DNA of 64,000 nt from an uncultured Bacteroidales bacterium (GCA_944321735.1 CALUMK010000011.1:16779-80778); one strand, 5' to 3'; positions 8,782 to 18,995 are shown, numbered from the stretch's first letter. Notes: generated by a model not told the origin, from the sequence alone. Translations and numbers: made by a program.

Positions 8782-10308
8782 ATGTTAGCAGGGATTCTGA
8801 CCATTATCGTTTACAAGCTTTTGCTGTTGCCCTCCTTGTGGGGCGTGTTCAAAGATTCCGGCCGGAATCCCTACTTGGTCTTAGTGCCTTTCTACGGAGA
8901 ATGGGTCTGGATCCGCATCCTGAAAGTGAAATGGTACACCCACTTCATCTTCCTGTTCTTCCCTTTTATCAATGTCTTCATTTTCTGGTTGCTGTGCGTG
9001 GAAACCTCTTACGGGTACAAACGCCGTAAGATTCTGGAATGCTTAGCCGCCAGTGTTTTCTTTTTCCTCTACTTCCCGCATTTGGTCTTCCGCAACAAGG
9101 AGAAATACACCTGCGCCAAAGACCTCCCACCCGTCAAGAAATCCTCGGCCCGCGAATGGTTCGACACCATCGTGTTCGCCTTGGTAGCCGTGCTGATCAT
9201 CCACGCCTTCTATTTCAAAGGCTATGTGATTCCTTCCTCTTCGATGGAAAAGTCGTTGAACGTGGGCGACTTCCTTTTTGTCAGCAAAGTAGCTTACGGG
9301 CCAAGGATGCCGCAGACCGTGCTGAGCTTTCCTTTCGTGCAGCATACCTTGCCGCTCACCAAGGACGTTCCTTCCTACCTCACCTGGCTCGAACTTCCCT
9401 ACCACCGTATGCCCGGATTCCGGCAAGTGAAGCATAACGATGTGATTGTATTCAACTTCCCTGACGGGGACACGGTTTCGAGCGTGTTCCAAAGCAATAT
9501 CAGCTACAATACCTTGGTCAAGGAAGTGGGCCGCGAGCGCGTATGGCGCGACAAGGCCAATTTCGGGCGTATCACTTACCGCCCGGTAGACCGTCGGGAA
9601 AACTTTGTGAAACGCTGCATCGGCTTGCCCGGCGACACGGTAGCGATTCGAGACCGCCAAGTCTACATCAACGGCCAAATGGCCGAAAATCCGGAACTTT
9701 TACAGTATAATTACCGGATCCTGCCCTCGCCGATGGTAGTCGCCCACAAGACATGGCGCGAGCTGGGCGTTTCGGAAGCCGACTTGAAAATGCTTTTCAA
9801 TCCCGATTACGGCACAGTGCCTCTGACCGAGGAAATGGTGGCCAAAATCCGGCAGATTCCCGGCGTGCAAGGCGTTGAACCCATCATCGAACCGGCCGGC
9901 ATGGGCGATGGACGGCTCTTCCCTTTCAGCCCGGTGGACTATCCTTGGAACGTGGACAATTACGGCCCGGTTTATGTGCCTAAGAAAGGGGATGTGCTGC
10001 ATCTGGACAGCAAGAACATCGCCCTCTACGAACGCCTGATCCGGATTTACGAAGGCAACGATCTGCGCGTGGAAGCGGACGGACGCATCTTCATCAATGG
10101 AGAAGAGAGCGATACCTACACCTGCAAGATGGACTATTACTGGGCCATGGGCGACAACCGCCACAATTCGGCCGATTCCCGCTACTGGGGCTTCGTGCCT
10201 GAAGACCACCTGGTCGGCAAGGCGTTCATCGTCTGGTTCTCCTGGGACAAGGATGCCAGCGGATTGAAGAAAGTACGCTGGAACAAGGTGATGCGGCTGA
10301 TCCGGTAA
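8782..10308 (+). CDS. lepB: Signal peptidase I
   Basis: A 508-residue type I (S26) signal peptidase. Catalytic Ser154 lies in YVIPSSSMEKSL and the general-base Lys277 in NFVKRCIGLPGDTV; box E is AMGDNRHNSADSRYWGFVPEDHLVGKA near the C terminus. The N-terminal 110 residues form extra hydrophobic segments, seen in long Bacteroidetes homologues, before the usual anchor VFALVAVLIIHAFYF (about 131-145). A long insert separates box D from box E. It cleaves signal peptides of exported proteins, including the T9SS cargo encoded nearby. The start at ATG 8782 keeps the full hydrophobic N terminus. Confidence 0.95.
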   Translation: MLAGILTIIVYKLLLLPSLWGVFKDSGRNPYLVLVPFYGEWVWIRILKVKWYTHFIFLFFPFINVFIFWLLCVETSYGYKRRKILECLAASVFFFLYFPHLVFRNKEKYTCAKDLPPVKKSSAREWFDTIVFALVAVLIIHAFYFKGYVIPSSSMEKSLNVGDFLFVSKVAYGPRMPQTVLSFPFVQHTLPLTKDVPSYLTWLELPYHRMPGFRQVKHNDVIVFNFPDGDTVSSVFQSNISYNTLVKEVGRERVWRDKANFGRITYRPVDRRENFVKRCIGLPGDTVAIRDRQVYINGQMAENPELLQYNYRILPSPMVVAHKTWRELGVSEADLKMLFNPDYGTVPLTEEMVAKIRQIPGVQGVEPIIEPAGMGDGRLFPFSPVDYPWNVDNYGPVYVPKKGDVLHLDSKNIALYERLIRIYEGNDLRVEADGRIFINGEESDTYTCKMDYYWAMGDNRHNSADSRYWGFVPEDHLVGKAFIVWFSWDKDASGLKKVRWNKVMRLIR

Positions 10309-10384
10309 TCGACGCCGCAGGGGTCTCCGGCTTCGGAACGGCTTCCATCCAAGGCATGTCAGTCCCGCAAGGGCAAGCCGTGAT

Positions 10385-12076
10385 ATGTTGAAAAAATCCT
10401 TCATACTATTCTCATGCATCCTGACGGGCTTCGGCACGCAGGAAGCCCATGCCTACCAGAATCCTGAAGAGACACGGGGGCGTTGTACCTACATCGATAC
10501 GGCACGGCAATACCTTGAAAATGCGAAGAACCTCATAGACAACGAACTTTACAACAGTGCCACTACGGTTTTGAAAGAAGGCATCGCCGCCTATCAACGC
10601 TGCGTGGAACCCGATGACAGCAACTTCCAGACCCTTTCATCGTTGTACTACAACTTAGGCTTCGCCTACTACCATGTTTCCGACTACGAACACTCCTTGG
10701 CCTACTTTTACAAGATTGTCAAGCTCCAAGGCACCAATCCCCGGATGCAGGCCAAGGCCTACATCGGCATCTCCAACGTATTCAACAGCCTGAAAAACCC
10801 GCAAGAATCCATCCATGCCCTCAAGCGAGCAAGAAGAATCAACCAAAGCCTGCAAGACAGGGACATCGAGATAGGAGTTCTCAACAATTTAGCCAATGCC
10901 CACGCAATCAACGGGGAATACGACTCGGTACTGTACTGCCTGCAACGCGCCTACGAGTATTCCTTCCTCCTGGCGGACACGACCGGGAAACAGGTTTCCA
11001 TCCTGCTCAACATGGCCAATGCGCTGCAAGCGCTGTTCCGGTGGGAAGAATCTGAATATTGCTACCGGAAAGCCCTGGACGAAGCCCGCAAACTGCACAA
11101 CCACTATCTCTGCAACCAAGTCGAATACGGGCTGGCCTTGGTCCTGCTGAATCAAGGGCAAGACCAAGCCGGGCTGGAACTGCTGGAAAAATGCCTGGAA
11201 GAAGCATCGATTCTGGACCACAAGCGGCTGGAAGCCTTGGCGCACCAACGGCTCAGCCGATTCTGCATGGAACATGGGAATTACAAGGAAGCCTACAATC
11301 ACCTTGCCATTAAACAATCGCTGGACGACTCCATTTTCAACATAGAAAGCGAGCGGAACATCAACCGTCTCAAAGCCGACTTCGACATCTACCAGATTGA
11401 AACCTCCAAACAGCTTCTGGAACGGGACTTGGCCATCTACAAGAACAAGATATTCAGAAGGAACCTGAATATAGCCATTCTGGCTCTCCTCGCCGTGGCC
11501 GCTCTGGGCATCGCTCTTTTCATTGCCAGGAAGCTCATCCGCCGCAACCGGGAATACAACCAGCTGAACAACCGCCTCGACTCCCTCAAAGAGCACATCG
11601 ACAGCGAAAAGCAGAAACTGAACGAACGTTTCCGCTCCGAATTGGAACTGAAACACAAAGAGCTGACTACAAACGCCCTGCTGCTTGTCAAATCGGAAGA
11701 GATAGCCGGAGACATCCTGGAAAACGTAAAACGACTCCAATCGCCTGTCTCCAAAGCCGAAAACGATAAACGCCTACGGGAAATAGAAAGCCTGGCGCAG
11801 GAACTCTATGCAGGCAAAGGATGGGAAGAATTCAAATACAGTTTCGAGCAAGTCAACTCCGCCTTCTACAAGAACCTGAACGAGAAATATCCCGGACTGA
11901 CCGCCAGCGACCAGCGTTTTGCCGCCTTGCTCAGCCTGGGGCTGACCACCAAGGAAATAGCCATCATGACAAACCGCTCTGTCCGCGGCGTGGAAACCTC
12001 CAAATTCCGGCTCAAGAAGAAAATGGGATTAGATGTTTCCGAGAATCTGATCGAAGTCCTGATGAATCTCAAATAA
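10385..12076 (+). CDS. TPR-repeat membrane regulator with C-terminal HTH
   Basis: A 563-residue protein: signal peptide (MLKKSFILFSCILTGFG...HAY), tetratricopeptide repeats over about residues 30-320 (LSSLYYNLGFAYYHVSDYEHSLAYFYKI and similar), one membrane span at about 360-380 (IAILALLAVAALGIALFIA), a coiled-coil stretch, and a LuxR-like helix-turn-helix at about 502-555 (LTTKEIAIMTNRSVRGVETSKFRLKKKM). The layout suggests a periplasmic TPR sensor linked through the membrane to a cytoplasmic DNA-binding domain. A paralogue of the same architecture is at 36572-38449. The next gene on the same strand encodes a giant exported protein that could be a target. Its stop codon touches a repeat fragment. 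The architecture is clear, but ligand and targets are unknown. Confidence 0.85.
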   Translation: MLKKSFILFSCILTGFGTQEAHAYQNPEETRGRCTYIDTARQYLENAKNLIDNELYNSATTVLKEGIAAYQRCVEPDDSNFQTLSSLYYNLGFAYYHVSDYEHSLAYFYKIVKLQGTNPRMQAKAYIGISNVFNSLKNPQESIHALKRARRINQSLQDRDIEIGVLNNLANAHAINGEYDSVLYCLQRAYEYSFLLADTTGKQVSILLNMANALQALFRWEESEYCYRKALDEARKLHNHYLCNQVEYGLALVLLNQGQDQAGLELLEKCLEEASILDHKRLEALAHQRLSRFCMEHGNYKEAYNHLAIKQSLDDSIFNIESERNINRLKADFDIYQIETSKQLLERDLAIYKNKIFRRNLNIAILALLAVAALGIALFIARKLIRRNREYNQLNNRLDSLKEHIDSEKQKLNERFRSELELKHKELTTNALLLVKSEEIAGDILENVKRLQSPVSKAENDKRLREIESLAQELYAGKGWEEFKYSFEQVNSAFYKNLNEKYPGLTASDQRFAALLSLGLTTKEIAIMTNRSVRGVETSKFRLKKKMGLDVSENLIEVLMNLK

Positions 12077-12125
12077 TCCCCATCGGGAACAGACCCGGCG
12101 TGTCTAATGACCGATTCGGGATAAT
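12073..12125. repeat. Fragment of the 202-bp repeat (right end)
   Basis: GGCGTGTCTAATGACCGATT is shared with the right end of copy 1, and the fragment ends in GGGATAA as copy 4 does. Its left edge TAATCCCCATCGGG partly mirrors the right end, so it may be an internally deleted element. It starts at the stop codon of the TPR regulator. Confidence 0.65.
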
Positions 12126-12435
12126 CCGGACGAGACCCTGGCAAGACGACGCGTGAACGCCGCACCTCGTCCCCATCTCTACAAACACCACGTAACAAGC
12201 AACATATAAAACATGTTGTGTCTTTGACGTAGCCATCCGGCAGCATGGTTCGGATTTTGGCGAACCGTCTTCCGTTGCCTCTTCCTGAAATTTCCTTAAT
12301 CTTGGAACCGCAAGCCGGATGCCGGGAAAGGGACGCAGGCTCCCTGGCCCGACAGCAAGCCCGAAGCCACATCCGCCCGGCATCCCGGAGAAAGACAAAT
12401 GCTGAAACTATCGTAAAACCAACAAAAACTTTCTT
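12126..12435. promoter_or_regulatory. Leader region upstream of the giant T9SS protein
   Basis: This 310-bp gap holds a dyad CAACAT-ATAAAAC-ATGTTG (12200-12218) directly before a weak -7 box TGTCTTTG (12219-12226). A longer GC-rich inverted pair follows (CCGGATGCCGGG near 12313 against CCCGGCATCCCGG near 12377). The dyad could be an operator and the GC-rich part a leader structure. No known riboswitch core is recognised. Confidence 0.35.
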
Positions 12436-15400
12436 ATGAAAAAGTCTTTCATGATTCGGACTTTCTGCATGGCCATGGGAACGATTTCCTGCATCCCAGC
12501 GCTTGCTCAGGAAGGAAGCGGCTTGATTCCTCCTTCCAACCTGGAATACACCCGGCTCTGGGCCGACAGCATCCGCCTCCGCTGGTCTCCGCCCCAAGAA
12601 ACGGCCGGGCAGCAAAAGACCGAATGGACGGATTTGCCATTGACACACATCGCCACTTACCGATTGGACGGAATCACCACCCAAGGGCATCCACGCAACC
12701 CAGCCTCAGATGGAGAATACATCTACATGAGTTCCTGGAACAGTTCCGGCGCGTCGGTCTTCTTCAAATACGACTTATACGGCAACTTCATCGAACAGTT
12801 CGAAATCGAAGGCATGGAAGCCAGCCTCCGGGATCTGGCCTACGACGGGGAATATTTCTACGGCGGCTACGAGAACATCAACAAGATTGCCAAGATAGAC
12901 CTGGAAAACAGGAAATTGATTGGTGCCATCAATACCGACCGCCCAGTCCGCCATATCTGCTACATCCCAACCTTGGACGAGGGGAAAGGCGGTTTTGAAA
13001 TCGGAGACTGGACCACCAGCGCGTTCATAGACCGGGATGGCAGCGTGATAAAAGACTCTGCCTTGAATTTCAGCTTTGCCGATGACCTCACCAACTCTCC
13101 TTACCTGAGCGTGTACGGCACAGCCTATCACAATGGGAAAATTTACGCCCACAGCGAACTGGGCATCATGGACCTGGAGGCAGGGTATCCCATTCCTTAC
13201 GATGGCCCTTATTCCCGCATCGTGGAATTCGACATGGAGACCGGCCAACCCACGGGAAGAAGGTATCTCCTTGCCCGCAAGGATTCCGTGCTCGGATTGG
13301 ACGGATACAATTCCGCCTGCGGCATCGAAGTCCTTGAATCCCCGGAGGGAATCACCAACATCCTGCTCGGATTCCAGGATATAGGACAGAATGCAGAGCC
13401 TCTTGTCGTATTCGAGCTGGAACGAGTTCCTTGCCCCGACAATTTCAGCGGTTACAACCTCTATGCCGATGGAGAGAAAATCAATGCCGAACCCATCGGC
13501 AGGGATGCCTACACCTATGATTTAGGGAACGTAGCCCAAGGCGAGGAAACCGTCTACAGCCTCAAAGCCCTGTACGGCAGCCAGGAATCGGAAGGTGCCG
13601 AACTGACCCTCAATCTGCCCGATTCCCGACAGCTCCCGTTCATTGAGGATTTCAACTCCATGTCCTTAGCAACCAACTACTGGCGGATCCAGGACACCAG
13701 CATGGACGAACAAAGCCCATGGCAGGTTTCCTCACTCCAATCCATCGCCGAAAACGAACCCAACACGATCCTTCTGGACTACAATGCCGGCGGACAGAAC
13801 ATCCATTTCTCCGACATGCTGTTATCCAAGGAACTGGACTTCTCCAAGCACGAAACCATCCTGATAAGATTTCAGACAGCCCAGACAATCAACTGGTCCA
13901 ATCCGCCCTTCTGCGACACTCTTTTCCTGGAAATCAACACCGGGGAAGGCTGGCAGACCGTGTGCAAGGACACCACGCAAGGCAACGGAAAAGCACTGAC
14001 ATACTACACGTATGACATTACAGAACTGGCCGCCGGGAAACCATCCGCCCGTTTCCGCTTCCGCGTGGACGGCAACAGCCGCTCCGAAGCAAACCCCTAC
14101 GGGTACGGATTCCATTTCTACGTAGACAACTTCAAAGTCTGGGAACCGGAATACAGTGTTGTCCAAGGGACAGTCAGCTTTGGCGGAGAAAAAGTGGAGA
14201 ATGTGGCTATCCGCTTGGAAAAGCAGGATGACATTCTGGTCTACACGGCAGAAACCGATGCCCAAGGAGCGTTCCGTATCGAAGACATGGAAACCGGCAC
14301 CTACGTCCTGACCGCCACACGTCCCGACTACAACACCTACACCGCCACCGTGGAACTGAACCAGACCGAAGAGAACGTGGACATCCGGCTTCTCCAGCCC
14401 CGTTTTGACGTAGTGGACGACACGCTCCGGATTACCATGAAACCGGAAGAAGAAATGCGTTCAGGCTTCAACCTGGCCAACAGCGGAACCGGCCCCATGC
14501 AATGGAACGCAGGCTTTGAATTCCCCTCGGAGGCCAAGAGCCGGAAAGCCATGGAAGAGCCTTCTGTCATTGCCGCATGGGAAGCCCGGGGCAATGTGGA
14601 AACCTCCTACGCTTTCCTGAACGACACCATCTATTCGTTCTACATGCAAGGCAACAGCCGTTGCGCCTTGCTGAGGACACTCAAGGATGGAACCGCCCTG
14701 AGCGAGGAAACCTTGTTGCCGCTGCCCCAATACACCCGTCTGGGACAAATCTTCAGCGACGGCAAGGATCTCTGGTTCAGCCAGAGCTATGGAAACCTCA
14801 TCTTCAAATACGATTTGGCCTCCAATACCTTCACTGATACCATCGCCACCCCGCTCGGCAGCATCCGCCTGGCAGCCTGGAATCCTGCTGCAAACACCTT
14901 TTTCGTCGGCGACAACAACACCCTTTATGAAATCGACAAAGAAGGGGACTCCCTGCATTCCTACGATATTTCATACAAATGGATCAACTACATCGCGGTA
15001 GATGCCGTCTCGCACGAGAAGCCTGTGCTTTGGGTGACCCGGAACAACGAAGAGCCGGAAGGCGGCATGCAGGGCGAATACCTCGGCGTCTACGAATTTT
15101 CGCTCGATTCGGCCAATTTCACCGGACGTTACTTCATCGCCAACAAGCATCCGCAGTACGTCCCGCCAAAATACACTTCCATGGAAACCGCTGTAGTGTC
15201 CGGCTTCTTCGGCACCACCGAATATTTCCCGGGCCGGTTCAGCCTTTTCGTCACAACGGCCATCTCCAGAATGGGACAGCAAAGCGCGAACCTCTGCGCC
15301 GTCTACAACGTGGCCCAGTCCGTCAAATGGATCAGCATGGAAGAATACCAAGGGTCTCTGGCCGCCGGCGAATCCCAACCTTTCCACTTGGACTTCAACA

Positions 15401-17832
15401 CTGAAGGCATGGTCCATGGGGACAGGGAACAATGCCTGCTCAATCTGAACGCCGACATACAGATACCCTCCGTGCAAATCCCGATTGTCCTGGAAGTGGA
15501 CACCGCCTACGAAAACCCCTGCTACACGCCCCGTATCCTCAGCCATGAGGTCAATGGCATGGAATCCGTGGACTTGGAATGGACGGTGGAAACCGAAAGC
15601 GGAGCCTTGGTAACAGAGAACCTGACCGGATTCACCGTCCGCCGCAACGGACAGACCTTGACCGACACCCTGGTCACAGACATGCGTTTCCGGGACAGCG
15701 CCCCCGTCATGGGCATGAACATCTATGAAATCCAAGCCTCCTACGACTTTCCCGATTACGAATGTTCTTCCCCTTGGTCGATTCCCGATACTGTCACCGT
15801 AATATATACCGGGAACTGCGCCACTGTGACGAACCTGCAAGCCTCGACGGAACGGCAGCGTCACGTCATCCTCACTTGGGATTATCCTGAAAACGAACTG
15901 CCGGAAGGAGAAGCCTTCAACGAATCCTTCGAGCAGATGGAAGCTTTCCGGAACACGGAAGACCTTGGCAATGGATGGACCTCCAAAGACATGGACCGTG
16001 CTGCGACCTACGGCCTGACCGATTTCACTTACCCCCATGCAGGAGAGGCCTTGGGATTCATCGTGTTCGACCCGATGCAGACCACACCCTCTTCCATCAA
16101 CCAAATCGGAGCCTATTCCGGGAACCGGATGGTTGCCAGTTTCAATGCCCGCTTGGACGGGGCATCGACCAATGACTGGCTAATCAGCCCCGAAATCACC
16201 GATACCACGGGAACCATGAGCCTGTTCTTCATGGCCAGGACGGCTTTCCTCAACTACGGCTACGAGCAGCTCAAGGTGGCTTACTCCACCACCGGCAAGG
16301 ACATCGAGGATTTTGAATTCCTCAACGACGGCCAAGCCTTGCTCGTGCCCGGAGAATGGACCCAGTACAGCTACTCCCTGCCCGAAGGTACCAAGTACGT
16401 AGCTCTGAACTGCGTCTCTGCCAATAATTTCATGCTGCTGGTAGACGATATCTACATTGGCCCGGCCCGCCATCACATGAACTTGGAAAGCTATTCGATC
16501 TACAAGAACGGGGAATTTTTCCAAGACGTGACACCCAGAGCTTACGGCTTCTACGACTTTGCATTGGAGGACGGCTCGTACACATACACGGTTCAAGCCA
16601 AGTACGACAACGGCTGCGTTTCGGACCAGAGCGAAGCCGCCACTGTGGATATCGAGTTCAAGCACGGGATTACTCCGGCACGCGGGCTTACCGCCGTCAT
16701 CAACGACCAGTCCAAGAGCATCGACCTCAACTGGAAGGAACCCGCCTGGGGCCCGGCGGAAACCATCGGCTACCATAACGGTCTGGAATACGGCTTCGCC
16801 CTTTCTTCCTCCGGCAACGAGCCTGTGCCTTTCTCGGCCGCCATCAAAATAGATGCCGACGACCAGACTCTGATGGATTATTCCATCTCGGCCGTTTCCA
16901 TCGGATTCTTCAACCAATGCAAGGCCACTGCCTTTGTCATCGACATGGAAAGCGGCCAGTACGTGGCCGAACAGGCTGTCCCTTACATGAACGAGCAAAG
17001 CTTCACCACGGTCAGCTTCGATTATCCGGTCCTTCTGGAAATCGGGAAATCCTACCTGGCAGGAGTCCGCATTGACGAGTACCAAGCCAATACCTACCCG
17101 CTCGGGCAGGACGCCGGCCCGGTGGCCACCGGACAAGGGGAATGGTTCTCCCAGGACGGCAGCAACTGGACGACCCTGAGCGAGCAGTTCGCAAATCAAG
17201 AAAACGGCAACTGGTGCATCGATGCAGTCCTGGAAGTAGTGACGCATCCCTTGGACGCGGGCAACATGAAACAAGACCGCAAGGTTTCGTTCGCTCCGGC
17301 ATCGCAAAACGGCGAACTCCAAATCAAACGCCAGAAAGCCGAAGAAACGCAATATCCGCCGCTTTCCACAAACGCAGCCAAAGCGCAGTATCCTGAAATC
17401 GCCATCGAGGGCTACCAGCTCTACCGCGACGGCAACAGCCTGCAGAAGCAACCGGAACAAATCTTTGCGTACCAGGACAAGGACGTAACCGAAGGGCAGA
17501 CTTACCTCTACCAGGTACTGACGACTTACGAAAACGAGGAAACCGCCATGTCCGACAGCCTGCAGGTGGTCTTCATTACCGACGTGCAGAACGAAGCCAG
17601 CCTGCAGCAGGATTTCAAAGTCTGGACATCCAGCCGCCACGTCTTCATCCAGAACCTGAGCGGACGGGCTTACGAGGCCGAAATCTGCAATATCAACGGC
17701 AGCAACATGGCCCGACGGACTTCTGTTTCAGAAAGCCTGACGGAAATCCCGATGGAAAACGCAGCCCAAGGCCTTTACTTAGTCCTGATAAGGCAAGACG
17801 GGAAACTGTTCGTCAAGAAAATTGCACTATGA
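12436..17832 (+). CDS. Giant T9SS-exported adhesin-like protein
   Basis: A 1798-residue secreted protein. Signal peptide at residues 1-25 (ends in CIPALAQ). Residues about 60-330 form a propeller-like region with repeated GEYIYMSS/GEYFYGG motifs. A choice-of-anchor J (cleaved-adhesin, MAM-like) domain lies at about 398-575, a carboxypeptidase regulatory-like beta domain at about 576-655, a second propeller-like part at about 700-970, fibronectin-III-like modules at about 1030-1130, and a second choice-of-anchor J domain at about 1158-1343. It ends in a type A T9SS sorting domain (about 1725-1798, GLYLVLIRQDGKLFVKKIAL), so it should cross the outer membrane by T9SS and be attached by PorU. No catalytic motif is seen; an adhesion or binding role is inferred from the domains. 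Confidence 0.85.
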   Translation: MKKSFMIRTFCMAMGTISCIPALAQEGSGLIPPSNLEYTRLWADSIRLRWSPPQETAGQQKTEWTDLPLTHIATYRLDGITTQGHPRNPASDGEYIYMSSWNSSGASVFFKYDLYGNFIEQFEIEGMEASLRDLAYDGEYFYGGYENINKIAKIDLENRKLIGAINTDRPVRHICYIPTLDEGKGGFEIGDWTTSAFIDRDGSVIKDSALNFSFADDLTNSPYLSVYGTAYHNGKIYAHSELGIMDLEAGYPIPYDGPYSRIVEFDMETGQPTGRRYLLARKDSVLGLDGYNSACGIEVLESPEGITNILLGFQDIGQNAEPLVVFELERVPCPDNFSGYNLYADGEKINAEPIGRDAYTYDLGNVAQGEETVYSLKALYGSQESEGAELTLNLPDSRQLPFIEDFNSMSLATNYWRIQDTSMDEQSPWQVSSLQSIAENEPNTILLDYNAGGQNIHFSDMLLSKELDFSKHETILIRFQTAQTINWSNPPFCDTLFLEINTGEGWQTVCKDTTQGNGKALTYYTYDITELAAGKPSARFRFRVDGNSRSEANPYGYGFHFYVDNFKVWEPEYSVVQGTVSFGGEKVENVAIRLEKQDDILVYTAETDAQGAFRIEDMETGTYVLTATRPDYNTYTATVELNQTEENVDIRLLQPRFDVVDDTLRITMKPEEEMRSGFNLANSGTGPMQWNAGFEFPSEAKSRKAMEEPSVIAAWEARGNVETSYAFLNDTIYSFYMQGNSRCALLRTLKDGTALSEETLLPLPQYTRLGQIFSDGKDLWFSQSYGNLIFKYDLASNTFTDTIATPLGSIRLAAWNPAANTFFVGDNNTLYEIDKEGDSLHSYDISYKWINYIAVDAVSHEKPVLWVTRNNEEPEGGMQGEYLGVYEFSLDSANFTGRYFIANKHPQYVPPKYTSMETAVVSGFFGTTEYFPGRFSLFVTTAISRMGQQSANLCAVYNVAQSVKWISMEEYQGSLAAGESQPFHLDFNTEGMVHGDREQCLLNLNADIQIPSVQIPIVLEVDTAYENPCYTPRILSHEVNGMESVDLEWTVETESGALVTENLTGFTVRRNGQTLTDTLVTDMRFRDSAPVMGMNIYEIQASYDFPDYECSSPWSIPDTVTVIYTGNCATVTNLQASTERQRHVILTWDYPENELPEGEAFNESFEQMEAFRNTEDLGNGWTSKDMDRAATYGLTDFTYPHAGEALGFIVFDPMQTTPSSINQIGAYSGNRMVASFNARLDGASTNDWLISPEITDTTGTMSLFFMARTAFLNYGYEQLKVAYSTTGKDIEDFEFLNDGQALLVPGEWTQYSYSLPEGTKYVALNCVSANNFMLLVDDIYIGPARHHMNLESYSIYKNGEFFQDVTPRAYGFYDFALEDGSYTYTVQAKYDNGCVSDQSEAATVDIEFKHGITPARGLTAVINDQSKSIDLNWKEPAWGPAETIGYHNGLEYGFALSSSGNEPVPFSAAIKIDADDQTLMDYSISAVSIGFFNQCKATAFVIDMESGQYVAEQAVPYMNEQSFTTVSFDYPVLLEIGKSYLAGVRIDEYQANTYPLGQDAGPVATGQGEWFSQDGSNWTTLSEQFANQENGNWCIDAVLEVVTHPLDAGNMKQDRKVSFAPASQNGELQIKRQKAEETQYPPLSTNAAKAQYPEIAIEGYQLYRDGNSLQKQPEQIFAYQDKDVTEGQTYLYQVLTTYENEETAMSDSLQVVFITDVQNEASLQQDFKVWTSSRHVFIQNLSGRAYEAEICNINGSNMARRTSVSESLTEIPMENAAQGLYLVLIRQDGKLFVKKIAL

Positions 17833-17920
17833 CAACATTGCCGAGGATGATTCCACATCCTCGTTCTGAAAATTCCGATACCGGCTCGGCCAACTCGCGC
17901 CGGTATTGGTTTTGGGTGTT

Positions 17921-17944
17921 AAAAGGAGGCTCCAGCCTCCTTTT
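17921..17944. terminator. Bidirectional terminator between the adhesin and tsaD
   Basis: AAAAGGAGGCT-CC-AGCCTCCTTTT is a perfect 11-bp stem with U-runs on both strands. A second hairpin, CGAGGATG...CATCCTCG, lies just after the adhesin stop (around 17840-17861). Confidence 0.85.
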
Positions 17945-17965
17945 TGCATCCCATAGGGATAGCTT

Positions 17966-18973
17966 TTAGGCTCTGGCATAAGGCACCGCCGACAAATCGC
18001 AGAAACGGCCGTCCTTGAACTTGAAATACCCGGCCATGCCCACCATGGCGGCATTGTCGGTCGTGAACGAGAAAGGCGGCACAAAGGCTTCCCACCCGTA
18101 TTTCTCCTGCCCCTCTTCCATGCGGCTCCGCAACAAGGAATTGGCCGATACGCCGCCGCCTATCGCTACCTGCCGGATACCTGTCTGGCGCGATGCCAGA
18201 ACCAGTTTTTCCATCAGACTGTCCACCACCGCCGCCTGCACCGAGGCGCACAAATCATTTACATTCTGCTGAATGAAATCCGGATTCTCCTTCAAATGAT
18301 CCCGGACCATATAGAGGAAAGAGGTCTTCAAGCCGCTGAAACTGAAATCCAGACCCGGAATCCGAGGCCTGGCAATCTTGAATGCCTTGGGATTCCCCTC
18401 TTTGGCGAGCCTGTCTATCACCGGACCGCCAGGATAACCTAATCCCATGATTTTGGCCGCCTTGTCGATGCACTCGCCGGCCGCATCATCGATAGTCCCG
18501 CCCAGTGTGGTGAACTTGGATGGGCTTTCCACCTTCAGAATCTGCGTGTGACCGCCCGAAACCAACAGGCAAAGGAAAGGGAAGGAGGGCGCATGATGAT
18601 ACTGGGGCGTCCGCAAAAAATGCGAGAGCACATGGGCCTCCAAATGGTTCACTTCCACCAAAGGGATATGCAAGGACAAAGACAAAGCCTTGGCAAAGGA
18701 AACCCCGACCAACAAAGAACCTAACAAGCCCGGCCCCCGGGTAAAGGCAACCGCAGCGATCTTTTCCTTGCCGATTCCGGCCGTCTTCAAAGCCGCATCC
18801 ACCACGGGCACAATGTTCTGCATATGGGCACGGGATGCTAGTTCCGGCACCACGCCTCCGTACATTTCATGCACCTTCTGGCTGGCAATCATATTGGAGA
18901 GCAAAAGGTCGCCGTTCAGGACAGCGGCCGAAGTATCATCGCAAGACGATTCTATGGCAAGAATGTAGGACAT
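17966..18973 (-). CDS. tsaD: tRNA N6-adenosine threonylcarbamoyltransferase
   Basis: A 335-residue TsaD/Kae1-family protein of normal length. The metal-binding HxxxH is H110 and H114 in VNHLEAHVLSH. ASKHA ATPase signatures include AIESSCDDTSAAV at the N terminus, PGLLGSLLVGVSFAK, LLVSGGHTQI, GGTIDDAAGECIDKAAK and AIGGGVSANSLLR. It transfers the threonylcarbamoyl group to A37 of tRNAs reading ANN codons, together with TsaB, TsaC and TsaE, which are not present here. It is divergent from tamB. Confidence 0.97.
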   Translation of the reverse strand: MSYILAIESSCDDTSAAVLNGDLLLSNMIASQKVHEMYGGVVPELASRAHMQNIVPVVDAALKTAGIGKEKIAAVAFTRGPGLLGSLLVGVSFAKALSLSLHIPLVEVNHLEAHVLSHFLRTPQYHHAPSFPFLCLLVSGGHTQILKVESPSKFTTLGGTIDDAAGECIDKAAKIMGLGYPGGPVIDRLAKEGNPKAFKIARPRIPGLDFSFSGLKTSFLYMVRDHLKENPDFIQQNVNDLCASVQAAVVDSLMEKLVLASRQTGIRQVAIGGGVSANSLLRSRMEEGQEKYGWEAFVPPFSFTTDNAAMVGMAGYFKFKDGRFCDLSAVPYARA

Positions 18974-18987
18974 GTCTTTATTATTTC

Positions 18988-18995
18988 TACCTTTG
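18988..18995 (+). promoter_or_regulatory. -7 box (TACCTTTG) facing tamB
   Basis: An exact TAnnTTTG on the plus strand, just outside the tsaD start. If used, it gives tamB a leader of over 300 nt that spans the hairpin repeats at 19063-19300. Confidence 0.45.

Noticed and set aside
12300-12395. Cobalamin-riboswitch-like sequence (GGGAAAGGGA ... GAAGCCAC)
   Set aside because: The conserved GGTG and GCAACTGT-type core is missing and the downstream gene is an adhesin; resemblance is probably chance in a GC-rich leader.
16180-17640. 486-codon open frame on the minus strand
   Set aside because: It is fully antisense to the T9SS adhesin, has no motif, and reflects codon bias.
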